A stretch of 64,000 nucleotides of DNA from Puccinia triticina (lineage: Eukaryota; Basidiomycota; Pucciniomycetes; Pucciniales; Pucciniaceae). Positions 20,707 to 32,574 of this stretch are shown here, one piece after another. Position numbers and translations under genes: made by a program. A model generated the notes under the pieces. The model searched no databases, had not been told where the DNA came from, and was given only the letters and a program-made list of their open reading frames with translations. Location: positions 6,510,001 to 6,574,000 of the forward strand of contig NC_070561.1 of assembly GCF_026914185.1 (NCBI RefSeq), written 5' to 3'. Position 1 is the stretch's first letter; each line of letters opens with the position of its first letter.

Positions 20707-21550
20707 CCGAGCCTGACAACGCATTTGCGAGAATTTGACCATGCGCTAGTTTTTTTGACCACAGAAATTTTTTGATTTGTCCACCGTGAGGCCATCAACA
20801 ATCTTATTGATTTCTTGTTCACTTCCCTGAAGTTGAACGGAAGTCGGCCAATTCTTTTTGATTTTGTTAATCATATCCTCCCTGACCCTGAAAATCCCGT
20901 TGTTGTTGTTGTTGTAGTCGTAGCCCAGTGCTTTTGCAACACATCAAAAGCCACAGTGCCCATCGCCGCGTGGATCATATAGGCCACTCACCCAACTGCG
21001 CAGGTGGGTTGGAATGTTGTTAACATAATTTTTTTTCTAACAGAAAGGAACAATGAGCTATCTATCCATTTGAACTGTATATAAAATGAGTATGAAAAAC
21101 TCACCTGATGAGCTACTGAATTTTTCCTTTTTTTCCCAGTCTCGCATTGCCTTGTCTGCATTGGAAGGAATTTTGGAAGAATGGTTGGATGGCCATTCTG
21201 ATTCTGAAGATTGGCTGTTGAAGTCTTTCTGATCAGAAATCTTGAGAATATCTCCTATATGCGGTAGGTCTTCTGAATTTTTTCTTCTTCTTTTGGTTCC
21301 TCTTTCTTGAGTCGCTTGGACTGTTGCACTGGTTGTTGTCCGGATGCCTTGGCAGCTGCTTTGTGGCTGCAATCTGTGAATTCAACTGTGCTTCAACCAC
21401 CCCAAAAGCTGAAGGGTCTCTTTTTGTGGATGTTGATTTCAATTTGGGCTGAGTTGGCTTATTCATTTGCAGACGGCCTTTGGGGTTTTTCTTGACAATT
21501 GGAAATTGAATGGGCACTGCTGAATGACACTACAAACATTTATTATTTTG

Positions 21551-22485
21551 GACTTACTTCGCGCACTGCAGAAAACTCTTCGCGCACTGTGGGGGTCGTT
21601 GTCCTGACGTCCAGCCCCCAGTGCGCGCTTCTGCCACGGCTCTTCGCGCACTGCATTTTCCCCCTAAAATTTGGCTTGCATTTCTTGAGATATTTTTTGA
21701 TGAATAAATAGAATGGCTTTTTATGATCCCCCAAGTAACAAAAAATCTATACATGTAGCAGCCATTTTCCTACTAAGCCCGCCGCGCACCCCTTATATCT
21801 CATTTTATCATGACACACTATTGCCAAGAAATTTATAGCGCGGAGAATATCCACAATGAAAACATTTCTGAAATTTTGGGACTGTTTGGGTGTGTAACAA
21901 AAAAGCTATACAGTTAGCAGTAATTTTCCTACTAAGCCTGCCGCGCACCCCTTATATCTCATTTTGTAATTACAAACTATTGCTAGGAATTTCAGGGAAT
22001 TAATTTGAAGCATATTTCTCTGTGCTCTCAAAATTTTGTTCCTTTGGTGTGTGTAACAAAAAAGTTATACATATACGCAAAATGATAAACGCAATACCTA
22101 TTTGAGCTACAGGAAAGCTGATGAAAATTCTGAAAATTATCAGGCTGTGAAATTGCACATGCACTATCGTACTGTGAAGTTTTTCTGGCTACTGGGTCGC
22201 AGAAAGTGGCTTTGTAAATGCTTGTTGCGTTAAAATATGATTTTTTCATGTCAATTTTCTCTAGGCTCAAGGAGACCCCTAAATGACTTGATTATTTTTG
22301 TGGGGGATCATAAAAAGCCATTCTATTGATTCATCAAAAAATATCTCAAGAAATGCAAGCCAATTCTTTGGGGGGAAATGCAGTGCGCAGAGCCGTGGCA
22401 GAAGCGCGCACTGGGGGCTGGATGTCAAGACAACAACCCCCACAGTGCGCAAAGATTTTTCTGCAGTGCGAGAAGTAAGCCCGTG
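21551..22485. mobile_element. Foldback element 1, hAT-like
   Basis: The arms (GACTTACTTCGCGCACTGCA...) match inverted sequence near 22290-22480 over ~200 bp. The 8-bp direct repeat TTATTTTG flanks it (21543-21550 and 22486-22493). The arms are related to those of the element at 30410-31158. No gene. Confidence 0.7.
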
Positions 22486-22508
22486 TTATTTTGCCCAAAA
22501 AAAAAAAC

Positions 22509-23773
22509 GGGTTTACTTCGCGCACGGAGGGAAACTCGTTGCGCACGGGAATTTCCGTTGACTCAACGTCACGTGACGTCGGGCCCCCCTCCGTGCGCGC
22601 CACCAGCTCCCCTCAAAAAACTATCCGCACACGGGGGTGCCGTGCGGTGACAGGTGGCCGGGGTGAAGCACTCCGGCCATCCGGAGGAAACAATCATCTC
22701 AATGACCGGCACAGACCGGTCATCGAGAGACTACATCCCCCTCGATGACCGGAATAGACCGGTCATCGGGAGGTACATCCCTCTCGATGACCGGAATAGC
22801 CCGGTCATCGGGAGGTACATCCCTCTCGATGCCCGGCACAGACCGGTCATCGAGAGGACACATCCCCCTCGATGACCGGTACAGACCGGTCATTGGGAGG
22901 CTAAATCCCTCTCGATGACCGGTACACACCGGTCATTGGGAGGCCAAAATCCTCTCGATGACCGGAATAGACCGGTCATCGGGAGGCCAAAATCCTCTTG
23001 ATGACCGGAATAGACCAGTCATCGGGAGGCCAAAATCCTCTCGATGACCGGAATAGACCGGTCATCGGGAGGCTACATTCCTCTTGATGACCGGCATGGA
23101 CCGGTTATCGGGAGGCTACATCCCTCTTGATGACCGGCATAGACCGGTCATCGAGAGGCTACATCCCTCTCGATGACCGGAATAGACCGGTCATCAGGGG
23201 GTTACATCCCTCCCGATGACCGGAGTAGACCAGTCACCAAGAGGATACATCTCTCTCGATGACCGGCATTCTGGTCATCAAGAGAACACATCTCTCTCAA
23301 TGACCGGCATTCCGGTCATCGAGAGAACTCATCCCTCTCGATGACAGGCATAGACCGGTCATCAAGAGGGATGTGTCCCCTCGATGACCGGCACAGACCG
23401 GTCATCGAGGGGGATGTGTCCTCTTGATGACCGGTCTATTCCGGTCATCCATTGGGAGGGATGTAACCTCCCAATGACCGGTCTATTCTGGTCATTGAGA
23501 GGGATGTACCTCCCGATGACCGGTCTAATCCGGTCATCGAGAGGGATGTAGTCTCTCAATGACCGGTCTGTGCCGGTCATCGAGGGGATTGTTTCCTCCG
23601 GGTGGCCGGAGTGCTTCACCCCAGCCACCTGTCACCGCACGGCACCCCCGTGTGCGGATAGTTTTTTGAGGGGAGCTGGTGGCGCGCACGGAGGGGGGCC
23701 TGACGTCACGTGACGTTGAGTCAACGGAAATTCCCGTGCGCAACGAGTTTCCCTCCGTGCGCGAAGTAAACCC
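22509..23773. mobile_element. Foldback element 2 with satellite core
   Basis: Near-perfect inverted arms of ~180 bp start GGGTTTACTTCGCGCACGG at both ends (right end reverse complemented). The core is the palindromic satellite at 22685-23600. The flanks are poly-A on both sides, so a target duplication cannot be read with certainty. The arm sequence is related to foldback 1. Confidence 0.75.
22685..23600. repeat. Palindromic satellite ATGACCGG...CCGGTCAT
   Basis: About twenty units, each roughly 45-50 bp: (C)CCTCTCGATGACCGG, a 4-8 bp spacer (often CATAGA or AATAGA), CCGGTCATCGAGAGG, then a short ACATCC-type link. Each unit is itself an inverted repeat, and the array as a whole also folds back. 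Open frames here are a by-product of the lack of stops and are not genes. Confidence 0.9.
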
Positions 23774-23784
23774 AAAAAAAAATA

Positions 23785-24770
23785 AAAGTCAACATGAAAA
23801 AAATGAAACCAAAATTTCACTCAGGGGAACAAACTGAGCATGCTGAGCCTAAAAAGTAAAATGTCCCAAACTGAGCAAAAATTTTCAGGCAATGTTTTGG
23901 GATGGTTTTTTTTTGCGGGCCTGGCGGGCCTGGAGTGGGCTTGAGCGGGCCTTGAGCGGGCCTGAGACGGGCCTGCCCCAAAAGCACATTGGGTCAGTAT
24001 CAAAGGAGTTTTGCCTTGCCCTGGGAGCTTCTGGGGCTTTTGATGGGCCCAAAATCTCAACATGGGCTTTTGGTGGTCTAGAAGTATCAGCCCGGGCCAC
24101 TGAATAGCCCATGGGCCTTTGAATTCCCAGAAAGCCCACCATGAGCCCCCACATAGCTAATGGGCTCTTGGGAGACCGTGGAGATCTCCATGGGCCAACA
24201 GATACCCTCATGGGCTTTTAGTGGCCCATGAAGATCTCCATGGGCCAACAGATATCCTCATGGGCTTTTGGTGGTCGAAAAAGCTCCCCATGGGCTTTTT
24301 GTGGCCCAGAAAGGAAGCAAAAAGCCCATGGGATCCCATGATGAAAGTAGTTGGCCCATAGGGATCTTCATGGGCCACCAAGAGCCCATTAGCTATGTGG
24401 GGGCTCATGGTGGGCTTTCTGTGAATTCAAAGGCCCATGGGCTATTCAGTGGCCCAGGTTAATACTTCTAGACCACCAAAAGCCCATGTTGAGATTTTGG
24501 GCCCATCAAAAGCCCCAGAAGCTCCCAGGGCAAGGAAAAACTCCTTTAATACTGACCCAATGTGCTTTTGGGGCAGGCCCGCTCAAGCCTGCTCCAGGCC
24601 CGACAGGCCCGTGAAAATAAACCATCGCAAAACATTGTCTGACAATTTTTGCTCAGTTTGGGACATTTTATTTTTTTGGCTTAGCATGCTCAGTTTGTTC
24701 CCCTCAGTGAAATTTTGGTTTTATTTTTTTCATGTTGACATTTATTTTTTTTGGGGGCAAAATAATAAAC
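23785..24770. repeat. 1-kb palindrome of the CACTA-like element
   Basis: The left arm (AAAGTCAACATGAAAAAAAT, GGGCCTGGCGGG, CATGGGCTTTTGG motifs) is mirrored on the right up to ~24770, with the centre near 24275. Arms of nearly 500 bp with few mismatches imply very strong hairpin potential. Confidence 0.8.
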
Positions 24771-27515
24771 ATTTGTAGTGTGAGTGACTGCAAAAATTTG
24801 ATGAAATTGCTTGAATAACCTGGCAAGCTTTTCTGGCCTTTTGCTTGCAAGGCACAAGGACAGCTTCCTCATTTCTTCCTCCAAATTGATCTTGCTCACC
24901 TCCAATATCTAGCACACATAAGAAAAAAACATAAGTTCAATGAGATCATCAATATAAGTAATGGTTCATGGTCACGACACTTACTGTTGTCTCAGGATTG
25001 TACTTCAAGTTCCACTGCGGATGGAAATCTGCTTCCAATAGGAAACGTCCTTCCTCCATAAGTTTGGCAAGTCTATGAGCACAAGGTATTCCCACCCCTG
25101 TTGTCAGTGTCTGAGAGCATGGTTTGGTTGCGTCGAGATCTTTGAGACAATCATATTGCTCCATACATTTCTTGACAGCAAACGTGGAGATGCTGCCGAT
25201 GATAGGTATGAAAAGTTTTGGGACTTTGACAAGTGTCTTGATGGTGTCAGAGCCTATTGCTTCGTGGACTTAATTGATTTGATTGTTGACAGCAAGGGAC
25301 AAAGATTGAAATACTGTGAGGAGATCGCCAGTGGAACTTTGGATGAACGGCTTCAGATAAGCATGTGCTGATTTGAGGCGAGATGTGTTGAGGTTTCAAA
25401 TGTGAGGATGTTGACAGGCCCAGCAGCAAAAAACAGCTCTTTCGCAGGTAGGATATTCTTTTCAAGGTATCCAAGCACTGCGGGACAAGATGAGAGGGAT
25501 TTCTTCAACTCTGCAAATTGCTCTTTGTATATTGTAGGTGTCTTTGAGTTGGTGACCTGAAACCAAAGAGACATAAATGTATCCCAGCAGTCTTGTTTTT
25601 TCTCCAAGTTTTTTTGATTTTGATTTCTTGTTGTCAGCTTTCACAACAACCAAATTGAAGTGTTTTTTGCAGTTGTTTGTGATGTTTTTGTTGAGGTGCC
25701 AGGTGCACAGGTTGGCTTGAGAGCCGGGGAAAGCTTTGTGCAAAGCCTTTTGTAAAGCCGCATCACAATTGGTTATAAAGACCTTGGGTACTCAATCTGG
25801 GTGCCAGATATGACGCTTCATCGTGTTCATGGCCCACAAGTAGTTTCTGTCGTCCTTGTTGACCATATAACAGAAGCCTATTGAAAACAATCGATTGGTT
25901 GCTGATTGACTGATAATGTGCAGGAGGGGGATTTGGTATTGGATTGTCTTGTAAGTGGCATCAATCAAGGCCACATGGTGATTGATTTGAGCCAAGTGGA
26001 TTGAACCCAGGTGAGCAAAAAAAAGATTCAAGATTGACCCTTGATCATTGACCTTGACATTGCAGACCCAGTTTGTCTCCTTAAGGATACAGAGCAACGC
26101 CTTGACTGGGGTCCTCCCATCCAGATCGTCTCGACGGATCCTCTGCAGGGCATCTGAAATCGTTTGGTTGGTTGCTAATGTGCCGTTATCAGACGTTCTC
26201 AGTTTTAGTAAAATTTGTGCGGGCTTGAGATTTGATTTCAAAAGTTTGCGGATCTCTTCAATTTGTTCAGGAAGAAGTGCTCTGTGAGCAGTGTGCAACA
26301 ACGCTCCAGGTGAAGGATCATGGTTATGTGTTGCATCACGGATTTGAAGGGTCAATTTTTTGTCCAAAATTTCTCTGCTAGTCGGGATTGAACCATAGAG
26401 TTTGAAAGGGCACTCAATCTTGCTTATGCAAGTTTCTTGTGCTGAATCGTTCACCTTGGTTCGGCAATACGTTCCAGATTGATCACAGTGAATATATAAG
26501 TTTTTTCCAGGAGCCAAGTTTGCTTTAGCCACTGCATATCCATGGTGTCTGGCCCATGTTTGACAGAAATTGAACAAGTTGTTGACGGATAAAAAGTGAG
26601 CCTCCGGAGGGGGATCAAGTGGTTCTACATACCAGAGGCAATAATTCAGAAAGTTTTGAAAACAAATGAGTCAATTCAAACATCAAATCTTACCACCGCT
26701 CAAATAATTGAAGCTGCTTGGATCAGTGATCAAAAGAGGACCTTTTCTGGGCTTTTCGGGATTGGATTCAGTAGTCAAACAAGGATCTTTGCTGGGACTT
26801 TTGGGTTTGGATGCAAAATATGCAGGGGTAACAAAGTTGGAAATGAGTGGTGAGGGTGGTGGGTGTGAAGGATCTCAAGGATTTTCTGCTGGAACGTTCC
26901 GGGTTGGGGTAACAAGATCCTGATGCAATTGTGCAGGGGCCAATCCTGTTGGTAGCGGTGCCTGAGGGGCGGTCTGAGGGTTTGTTGGAGTTGGTTTTTG
27001 GGTCTGAGGGGCCATTACGTTCTGTTGTGATGTCTGAAAGAATGCAAACATTTGTTGCATTTGATTCCACATCTTGGGTGTGAAGGTCACACCATTTGTC
27101 TGCTGATGATTTGACATGGCGTGTTCTGGGGAAGGTCGTAGGTTTGGAAGGTTGTGTGGTTGGTTTTTGGATGGTTTGCGCGGTGGTGAGTGTGGAAGGG
27201 GGACTTGAGTGTTGGGGAGCACAATGCGGATTGGAGTGTGTGAGGGGTGTACTCCAAATTATTAGTAGTGCACCTTATGCACTCCAATCTTCATATGACC
27301 GGGGGTCCAAAAGAAGGAGTGCATGGTCATGCACTCCAAGAATTTTGGAGTACATGATTCTCCACTCCAAGATATTTCTATTTGGGAGTGGAATTTTATG
27401 TACTCCAAATTAATTGGAGTGCATGACCATGCACTCCAAGATCCTTGGAGTGCACTTTGTGTACTACTTTTTGGAGTGCACATGGTCATTTTTGGTAGTG
27501 CTTGAAGCATGACCC

Positions 27516-29047
27516 TAAGCAAACCATGCCTATGCAAGCGCAGTAGGACATGATATTGCTGGATGATTGACTCAACAAAGGGACAAACTCTCCGCATTCA
27601 AACAGTCCACTTTATACTTGCCATTACTTGCCCAGACAAAACACCCGTTCGCCAGCAAGCCTTGCCATCTCCAATGCTAAGCCTTGTTAACTTTGCTATA
27701 GCACATACAGGCAGCCTCACACTGCTTGCAAATACCAACGCCATGGTATCCAGAAACCCAGAAACCATTGAAAAGTGTTTTCTTGGAGAGGTTTTTTGAG
27801 ACCAAACTTTGATGAATTCAACTTGGTTGAGCCCAAGCTGGTGTTGCTGTGCACAGCAGCAGGTGAGGAGAAGTCTTTTGAGCCATTGAACACGACAGAC
27901 CGAAACCATGAAGTGGCTGTTGCACTAGGTGTTTAGTTGTAGTCAAAGTGGGACTATTGGGCAAGTGGTAATGATGCACTCAGGGCTGTCTTGAAAGAGG
28001 CTTCTTCTTGTAGTAAAATCAGTGAAACCCACAATGAACACATTGAAAAACCGCCGACCAGCTAGGCCCTAACATTGTCATTACTAACCTGAGACGGGCC
28101 AAGAAATCACCTTGATATTGTTGTTAAGGTGCACAACAAGAAAGGTGTGTTACGCCTGGGGAACAAGACCCAAATGGGCCTTCATGGAGTTGCCACCTTG
28201 ATCAGTCCTGGCCAATTTACCTCCTCTTGGCGGCTGTTACAAAACCGCTTGTAGAGAGCAAGGACACAGCTATGGCTAGCAAATACTGGTACCTGCTGAT
28301 TCGACTTCACATTAGTAATAGTGTTGAGGACTCCAAACCCCATTTAACATGTGGCCGCGGCAAAGGCGAGGAGTCGCAAATTAATTGATTATCAAGAAAA
28401 AATCAATTTAACCAAAGCCATTAGTCGGCCCAAGCTAACATGTCCCGGCAGGAAAAACATTGCATTTTAGATTTTCACGTGCATATAGAATTGCCGGGGC
28501 ATAATTTTCATGGTGTCAAGGGACGCTCACGGGTTAATACAACCTAACAAAACACCATAATCTCAACCCTTGCGACTACCGTTAGTATCATCGAATCCAG
28601 AGGGCCAAGAGGTTCAGGAGGCTCAAGTGCTCCTTTATAGGTATTAATGTCCATGATAACAGACAGTTGGGATACTCCCTCCAGTGTTTATGATTTCAAT
28701 AGCAGGCAGACAAAGCAAGGAGTCAATGATGGATTGATTATCAAGAGGAAATCAATTTGATCAAGCCCATTGGTAGGCCCAAACGCAGCAACCATTATCA
28801 TGAGCAGTATCTAAAAATTCTGGGCTCACTCTGAAATAAACAGCTTGTAGTTTATGCTATTATCATTTATTCTATCACAACATAATCTGGAGCATTGCAT
28901 TACAAGAGGATTCAGGCAAACAAAAGCCACTGCTAGGGGGACCGTGATGGATAATTATGTCTAATGAGATTTCAAGACTGCATTAACGCCATCAGGTGTT
29001 AAAGATCGTCGGCTTTGACCCTGCTGGCTGTCACCTGAGATGATATG
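27516..29047. other. No gene recognised
   Basis: Short open frames only. Two similar pieces (GATTGATTATCAAGA near 28393 and 28735) followed by AAATCAATTT and CAAGCCCATT-type sequence point to a small diverged repeat pair. Nothing else is supported. Confidence 0.4.
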
Positions 29048-30119
29048 TCAATAAACGTACCCGGTTTTTCCGCGTTTGTACCCGGTTTTTGCGTACCCCC
29101 TTTTCCACATACGTACCCCGTTTTTTTCTACTCATTTCTACGCGATGAAAATAGGCTTGAAATTTATCCAAAATCCTGAAAAAAATTATCATGCATCTGA
29201 AATGCCAAAAAAGCAACTTTAAATGATTTAATTAATTTTTTGCATACCCCCTTTTCCCAAGTGTGTCCTAAGGGAATATCTTTTTTGTTACATGTACCAG
29301 GGTTCCAAAAGATTAAGTGAACACTTAAACATGCATGTGAAGCTTTCTTTGAAATTTTTGAGAGAAAAAAACAAGTATGTGGCGGGTACGTGGTGTGCTT
29401 AGTAGGAAAATGACTGCTACCTGTATACCTTTTTTTTTACACATTTAAAGAGTCTAAAAATTTCAGAAATGCTTCTATGGTGTATATTCTGTGCGCCATT
29501 GAATTTATAGCAATGGGGTAAAGTCCAAACACAAGATATAGGGGGGGCGGGCAGCTCAATAGGAACAATCTGGCTAATTGAATATTGTTTTTGATAAATT
29601 TCACAGAAGTCCAAGGACTGAAGGGGTTATATAATGATGCATATTCTCTGAGCTCTGAAACTTTTGGAAATATTTCTACCTCAGAACATGAAATATAAGG
29701 GGTGTGTGGTAGTCATATTGCCTTACTGCGCACCCCTTATATCTGATGTTCTGAGGTACTAATATTGCCAAAAGTTTCAGAGCGCAGAGAATATGCATCA
29801 TTATATACCCCCTGCAGTCCTTAGAATTCTGGGAAATTTATCCAAAAAAATATTCAATTAGCCAGATTTTTCCTATTGAGGCTGCCCGCCCCCCCTATAT
29901 ATCATGTTTGGACTTGACCACATTGATATAAATTCAATGGCGCACATGATATACACCAAAGAAACATTTCTGAAATTTTTGGACTCTTTAAATGTGTAAC
30001 AAAAAAGTTATACAGGTAGCAGTCATTTTCCTACTAAGTACACCACGTACCTGCCACGTACCTATTTTTTTCTCTCAAAAATTTCAAAGGAAGCTTTAAA
30101 GGCATGTTTAAGTGTTCCC

Positions 30120-30338
30120 TGGCGCAGATGCGAGCAATTGCGCTAACGCTACACACAGAGGGCGCGAAAGAGCGCAGCGTAGCGCAGCTTAGCGACTGTA
30201 GCGGCGCGCTGTTAGCGCCGCTAAAAATTAGCGCAGCGTAGCGGCGCTAACAGCGCGCTAACGCTATTCAAAATTGGCAGGCGCTTTTTGTCGCTACGCT
30301 AACACGTAGTGCTGAAATAGCGTAGCGGCCCACCGTTG
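30120..30338. mobile_element. Truncated copy of the CAACGGTGGGCC MITE
   Basis: GCGCAGATGCG, CGCTAACGCTACACACAGAG and the terminal GCGGCCCACCGTTG match the right half of 1376-1853. The left end and part of the host sequence are missing; comparison with the mirrored arm at 29280-29340 shows a deletion at this junction. Confidence 0.7.
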
Positions 30339-30409
30339 GTACATGTAACAAAAAAATATATTCCCTTGGTACACACTTGGGAAAAGGGGGTACACAAAAA
30401 ATTAATTAA

Positions 30410-31158
30410 CGGACTTACTTTGCGCACTGCAAAAAACTCTTTGCGCACTGCCCAGTGCGCGCAGTCCCAAACACTTTGCGCAATGCGGGTGAAATACACA
30501 AATTTTTCAAGATTCTTTTTGAACAATCAATAGAACACCTCTTAATTTGTCTCTCTGAATTTTTTGGGAGTTTGTTGAAGCATTCTTCCATGTTAAAAAA
30601 ATCATAAAAAACCAGAACAAAGTTAGGATGTAGGGGCCTAAAAATCAAGGTTCCCATAGCCCAAAAATTCCAAATCATTGATTGAGTAATGAAATGTATA
30701 AGAAAAGCTACTTTGATACTTTTGAGCCACTTTGTGCAAAAATAAGGGTTATATGCAAAATGAGGAAATTTCACCACATGATAGCAAATTGCATCTAAAA
30801 TATCCTCATTTTTCAGACCCTTATCCTTGCACAAATTAGCTAAAAAATTTCAAAAGAGCTTTTCTCATATCTTTAATTACTCAATAAAAATTTTGGAATT
30901 TTTGGGCAATGGGAACCTTGTTTTTAAGGCCCCCACATCCTACATTTGTTCTAGTTTTTCATGTTTTTTTTAACATGGAAGAATGCTTTAAAAAACTCCC
31001 AAAAGATTCAGAGAGGCCAATTAAAAGGTGTTCTATTGATTGGTCAAAAAAAAAAACTTGAAAAAGTTGTGTATTTCACCCGCAGTGCGCAAAGTGTTTG
31101 AAACTGCGCGCACTGTGCAGTGCGCGAAGAGTTTTTGGCAGTGCACAAAGTAAGTCCG
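30410..31158. mobile_element. Foldback MITE with 8-bp TTAATTAA duplication
   Basis: The element begins CGGACTTACTTTGCGCACTG and ends in the inverse (GTAAGTCCG). TTAATTAA flanks it on both sides (30402-30409 and 31159-31166). The arms extend over most of its length. An 8-bp duplication fits hAT-type mobilisation. Its arms resemble foldbacks 1 and 2 inside the CACTA-like element. Confidence 0.8.
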
Positions 31159-31346
31159 TTAATTAAATCATTTAAGGTTGCTTTTTTGGAATTTTGAATG
31201 CATGATAATTCTTTTCAGGATTTCAGATGAATTTTAAGCCTATTTGCGTTGCGTAGAAATGAGTAGAAAAAAACCGGGTACGTACGCGGAAAAGGGGGTG
31301 CGCAAAAACCGGGTACAGACGCGGAAAAACCGGGTACGTTTATTAA

Positions 31347-31861
31347 CCCCCTAAAAAAATACGAAAAAAAAGTGAGGCGCCTCCCCGGGGATTTTCAAAA
31401 ACAGAGTTTGAGGGGCAGAAGTACCCCATGCTACCCCATGACTTCGCCGTGCCAATGGCTGGCACAGGCTGGTCCCGGAGCGGAATACATGCACACTCCC
31501 CCGATGACCGGCCAGCACACAGGGGGAGTGCAAATCACCGGTCATCAAGAGGTGTGTTTACTCCTCTCGATGACTGGAACGGTCCCGGTCATCGAGAGAA
31601 GGAAACACACCTCTCTATGACCGGGACCGTTCCAGGCATCAAGAGGAGTAAACACACCTCTCGATGACCGGAACGGTCCCGCTCATCAGAGCAAACACAC
31701 CTCTCAATGACCGGAACGGTCCCGGTCATCAAGAAGAGTACTTGATGCCTGGAACAGTCCTCCTGCGGGACGCGCGTCCCCCCTCCAATAGCGGGACTTC
31801 GTGAAGTTAGAGGAGAGGGATGCTCAAGCCCGCGGAACTCGATTTTCCCCCGCCGAAGTAA
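31347..31861. repeat. Spacer with palindromic satellite
   Basis: About six units of CTCGATGACCGG(AA)CGGTCCCGGTCATCAAGAGG type lie at 31500-31745. The spacer between half-sites here is AACGGTCC rather than AATAGA. The rest shows nothing recognisable. Confidence 0.65.
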
Positions 31862-32574
31862 GTCGATCAATTGCCTACCCATTCAGCAACCACGTTACCA
31901 CCGAACCACAGTTGGCACGTGTTCCTGGTTACTGGGGGTAGCAGCGGCCAGTGACTTATTTGAAGTGCGACCTCCCGTCTGAGAGTCTCTGTGTGACAGA
32001 GACCCAGCGGGGCCCTCGCGAAGAGGCGTTGTCGACTCGTGATGCCTCCAGCCCTCTCCAGCCCTCAGAAATACCTGGCGATCTGCGCGTCGATCACCAC
32101 AGAGCCAACCCAGCAGTGATCGGGCTGCAGACACAGACCACCGGTCACATGTCTACCTTGACAAGCGGCCGGAAAGGACAGAAAAATGACGACCAATTTG
32201 ATTCCGGTCGCCGAGCATAACACTATTCACAAAGAAAGTTCAAAATGTATGGGAGAAGCTGGAGACTATGGACATTGCTAGCTGTTTTCTAAGTTGAACG
32301 AGTGGATGAGAACAAGCCAGGTAACATGATTAGGGGTCAGGCGAGATAGTATCTCTGAGAGGACTATACAGCTCGAAATCGGCGTAGCCGCAAATGAAAG
32401 TATTTGGCAAGAACAAAGCAAGGGATAAAATGGTGCATGGAGGGAAGAAAAGAACGGGAATATTTGATTGATCGGTCCAAGAGCTATCCTGGACTGTGTG
32501 AATTCGAGTCGAGAGGATGATCCTACCCAATTGCGAGAGACTGCGGCTGCTGCTGGAGTTTTTCGATCGCGTAT

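Larger units (their letters stand above)
21528..24780. mobile_element. CACTA-like palindromic element, 3.25 kb with nested foldbacks
   Basis: The ends are CACTACAAACATTTATTATT and, reverse complemented, CACTACAAATGTTTATTATT. The 3-bp target duplication TGA sits at 21525-21527 and 24781-24783. CACTA ends plus a 3-bp duplication are the mark of CACTA/EnSpm elements. It interrupts the MULE transposase frame: removing it plus one TGA joins A-V-T-H at 24790 to the frame starting near 21517 without a shift. Without its two nested foldbacks it would be ~1.05 kb and almost wholly palindromic. No transposase. Confidence 0.8.
19321..27117 (-). pseudogene. MULE transposase fused to an OTU-type cysteine protease, interrupted
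   Basis: Order on the minus strand: a Gln/Pro-rich N-terminal exon (ATG at 27117); a FAR1-like zinc-binding and DDE region (25792-26577, with the L-I-D-A-T-Y-K-T motif); continuation with F-I-T-N-C-D and L-C-T-W-H-L-N-K-N (25462-25790); a SWIM-like C-A-H motif (~25085); then a basic linker (21233-21517) with R-D-P-S-A-F. The C-terminal OTU-type domain is split: D-G-H-C catalytic motif at ~20960-20980, and G-D-H-W catalytic-His motif at ~19470, ending at a stop near 19321. Breaks: in-frame TGA at 25790-25792 and in the OTU half, a solo LTR between the OTU halves, and the CACTA-like element inside the linker. The OTU assignment rests on motifs read by eye. Confidence 0.75.
18181..27515 (-). mobile_element. 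MULE with long repeat-built TIRs, 9.3 kb including nested insertions
   Basis: The left end GGGTCATGCTTCA and the right end (reverse complement GGGTCATGCTTCA) both continue into AGCACTACCAAAAATGACCA or close variants. Arrays of GGAGTGCATGGTCAT(N)CACTCC units follow (18181-18495 and 27245-27515). A FAR1-like MULE transposase gene with an OTU domain fills the interior on the minus strand. No matching 9-bp target duplication is visible, so one or both ends may have been rearranged. Nested inside are a probable solo LTR (19593-20706) and the CACTA-like element (21528-24780). The smaller element at 50913-52104 has related ends. Confidence 0.75.
29048..31346. mobile_element. Foldback element (GTACCCGG family), 2.3 kb
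   Basis: Ends TCAATAAACGTACCCGG and, reverse complemented, TTAATAAACGTACCCGG. Arms carry repeated GTACCCGGTTTTTCCGCG and GCGTACCCCCTTTTCC motifs. The mirror also runs inwards (29280-29420 against 30000-30360). Nested inside are a MITE remnant (30120-30338) and a foldback (30410-31158). A single related arm lies at 40508-41075. No gene. Confidence 0.75.

Noticed and set aside
22685..23600. CRISPR-like appearance of regularly spaced repeats
   Set aside because: The spacers are themselves short and repeated, units are palindromic and directly joined, and no cas genes occur; this is eukaryotic satellite DNA.
18181..27515. 9-bp target duplication of the large MULE
   Set aside because: The flanking 9-mers (GGGCTGACA and TAAGCAAAC) do not match, so none is claimed.
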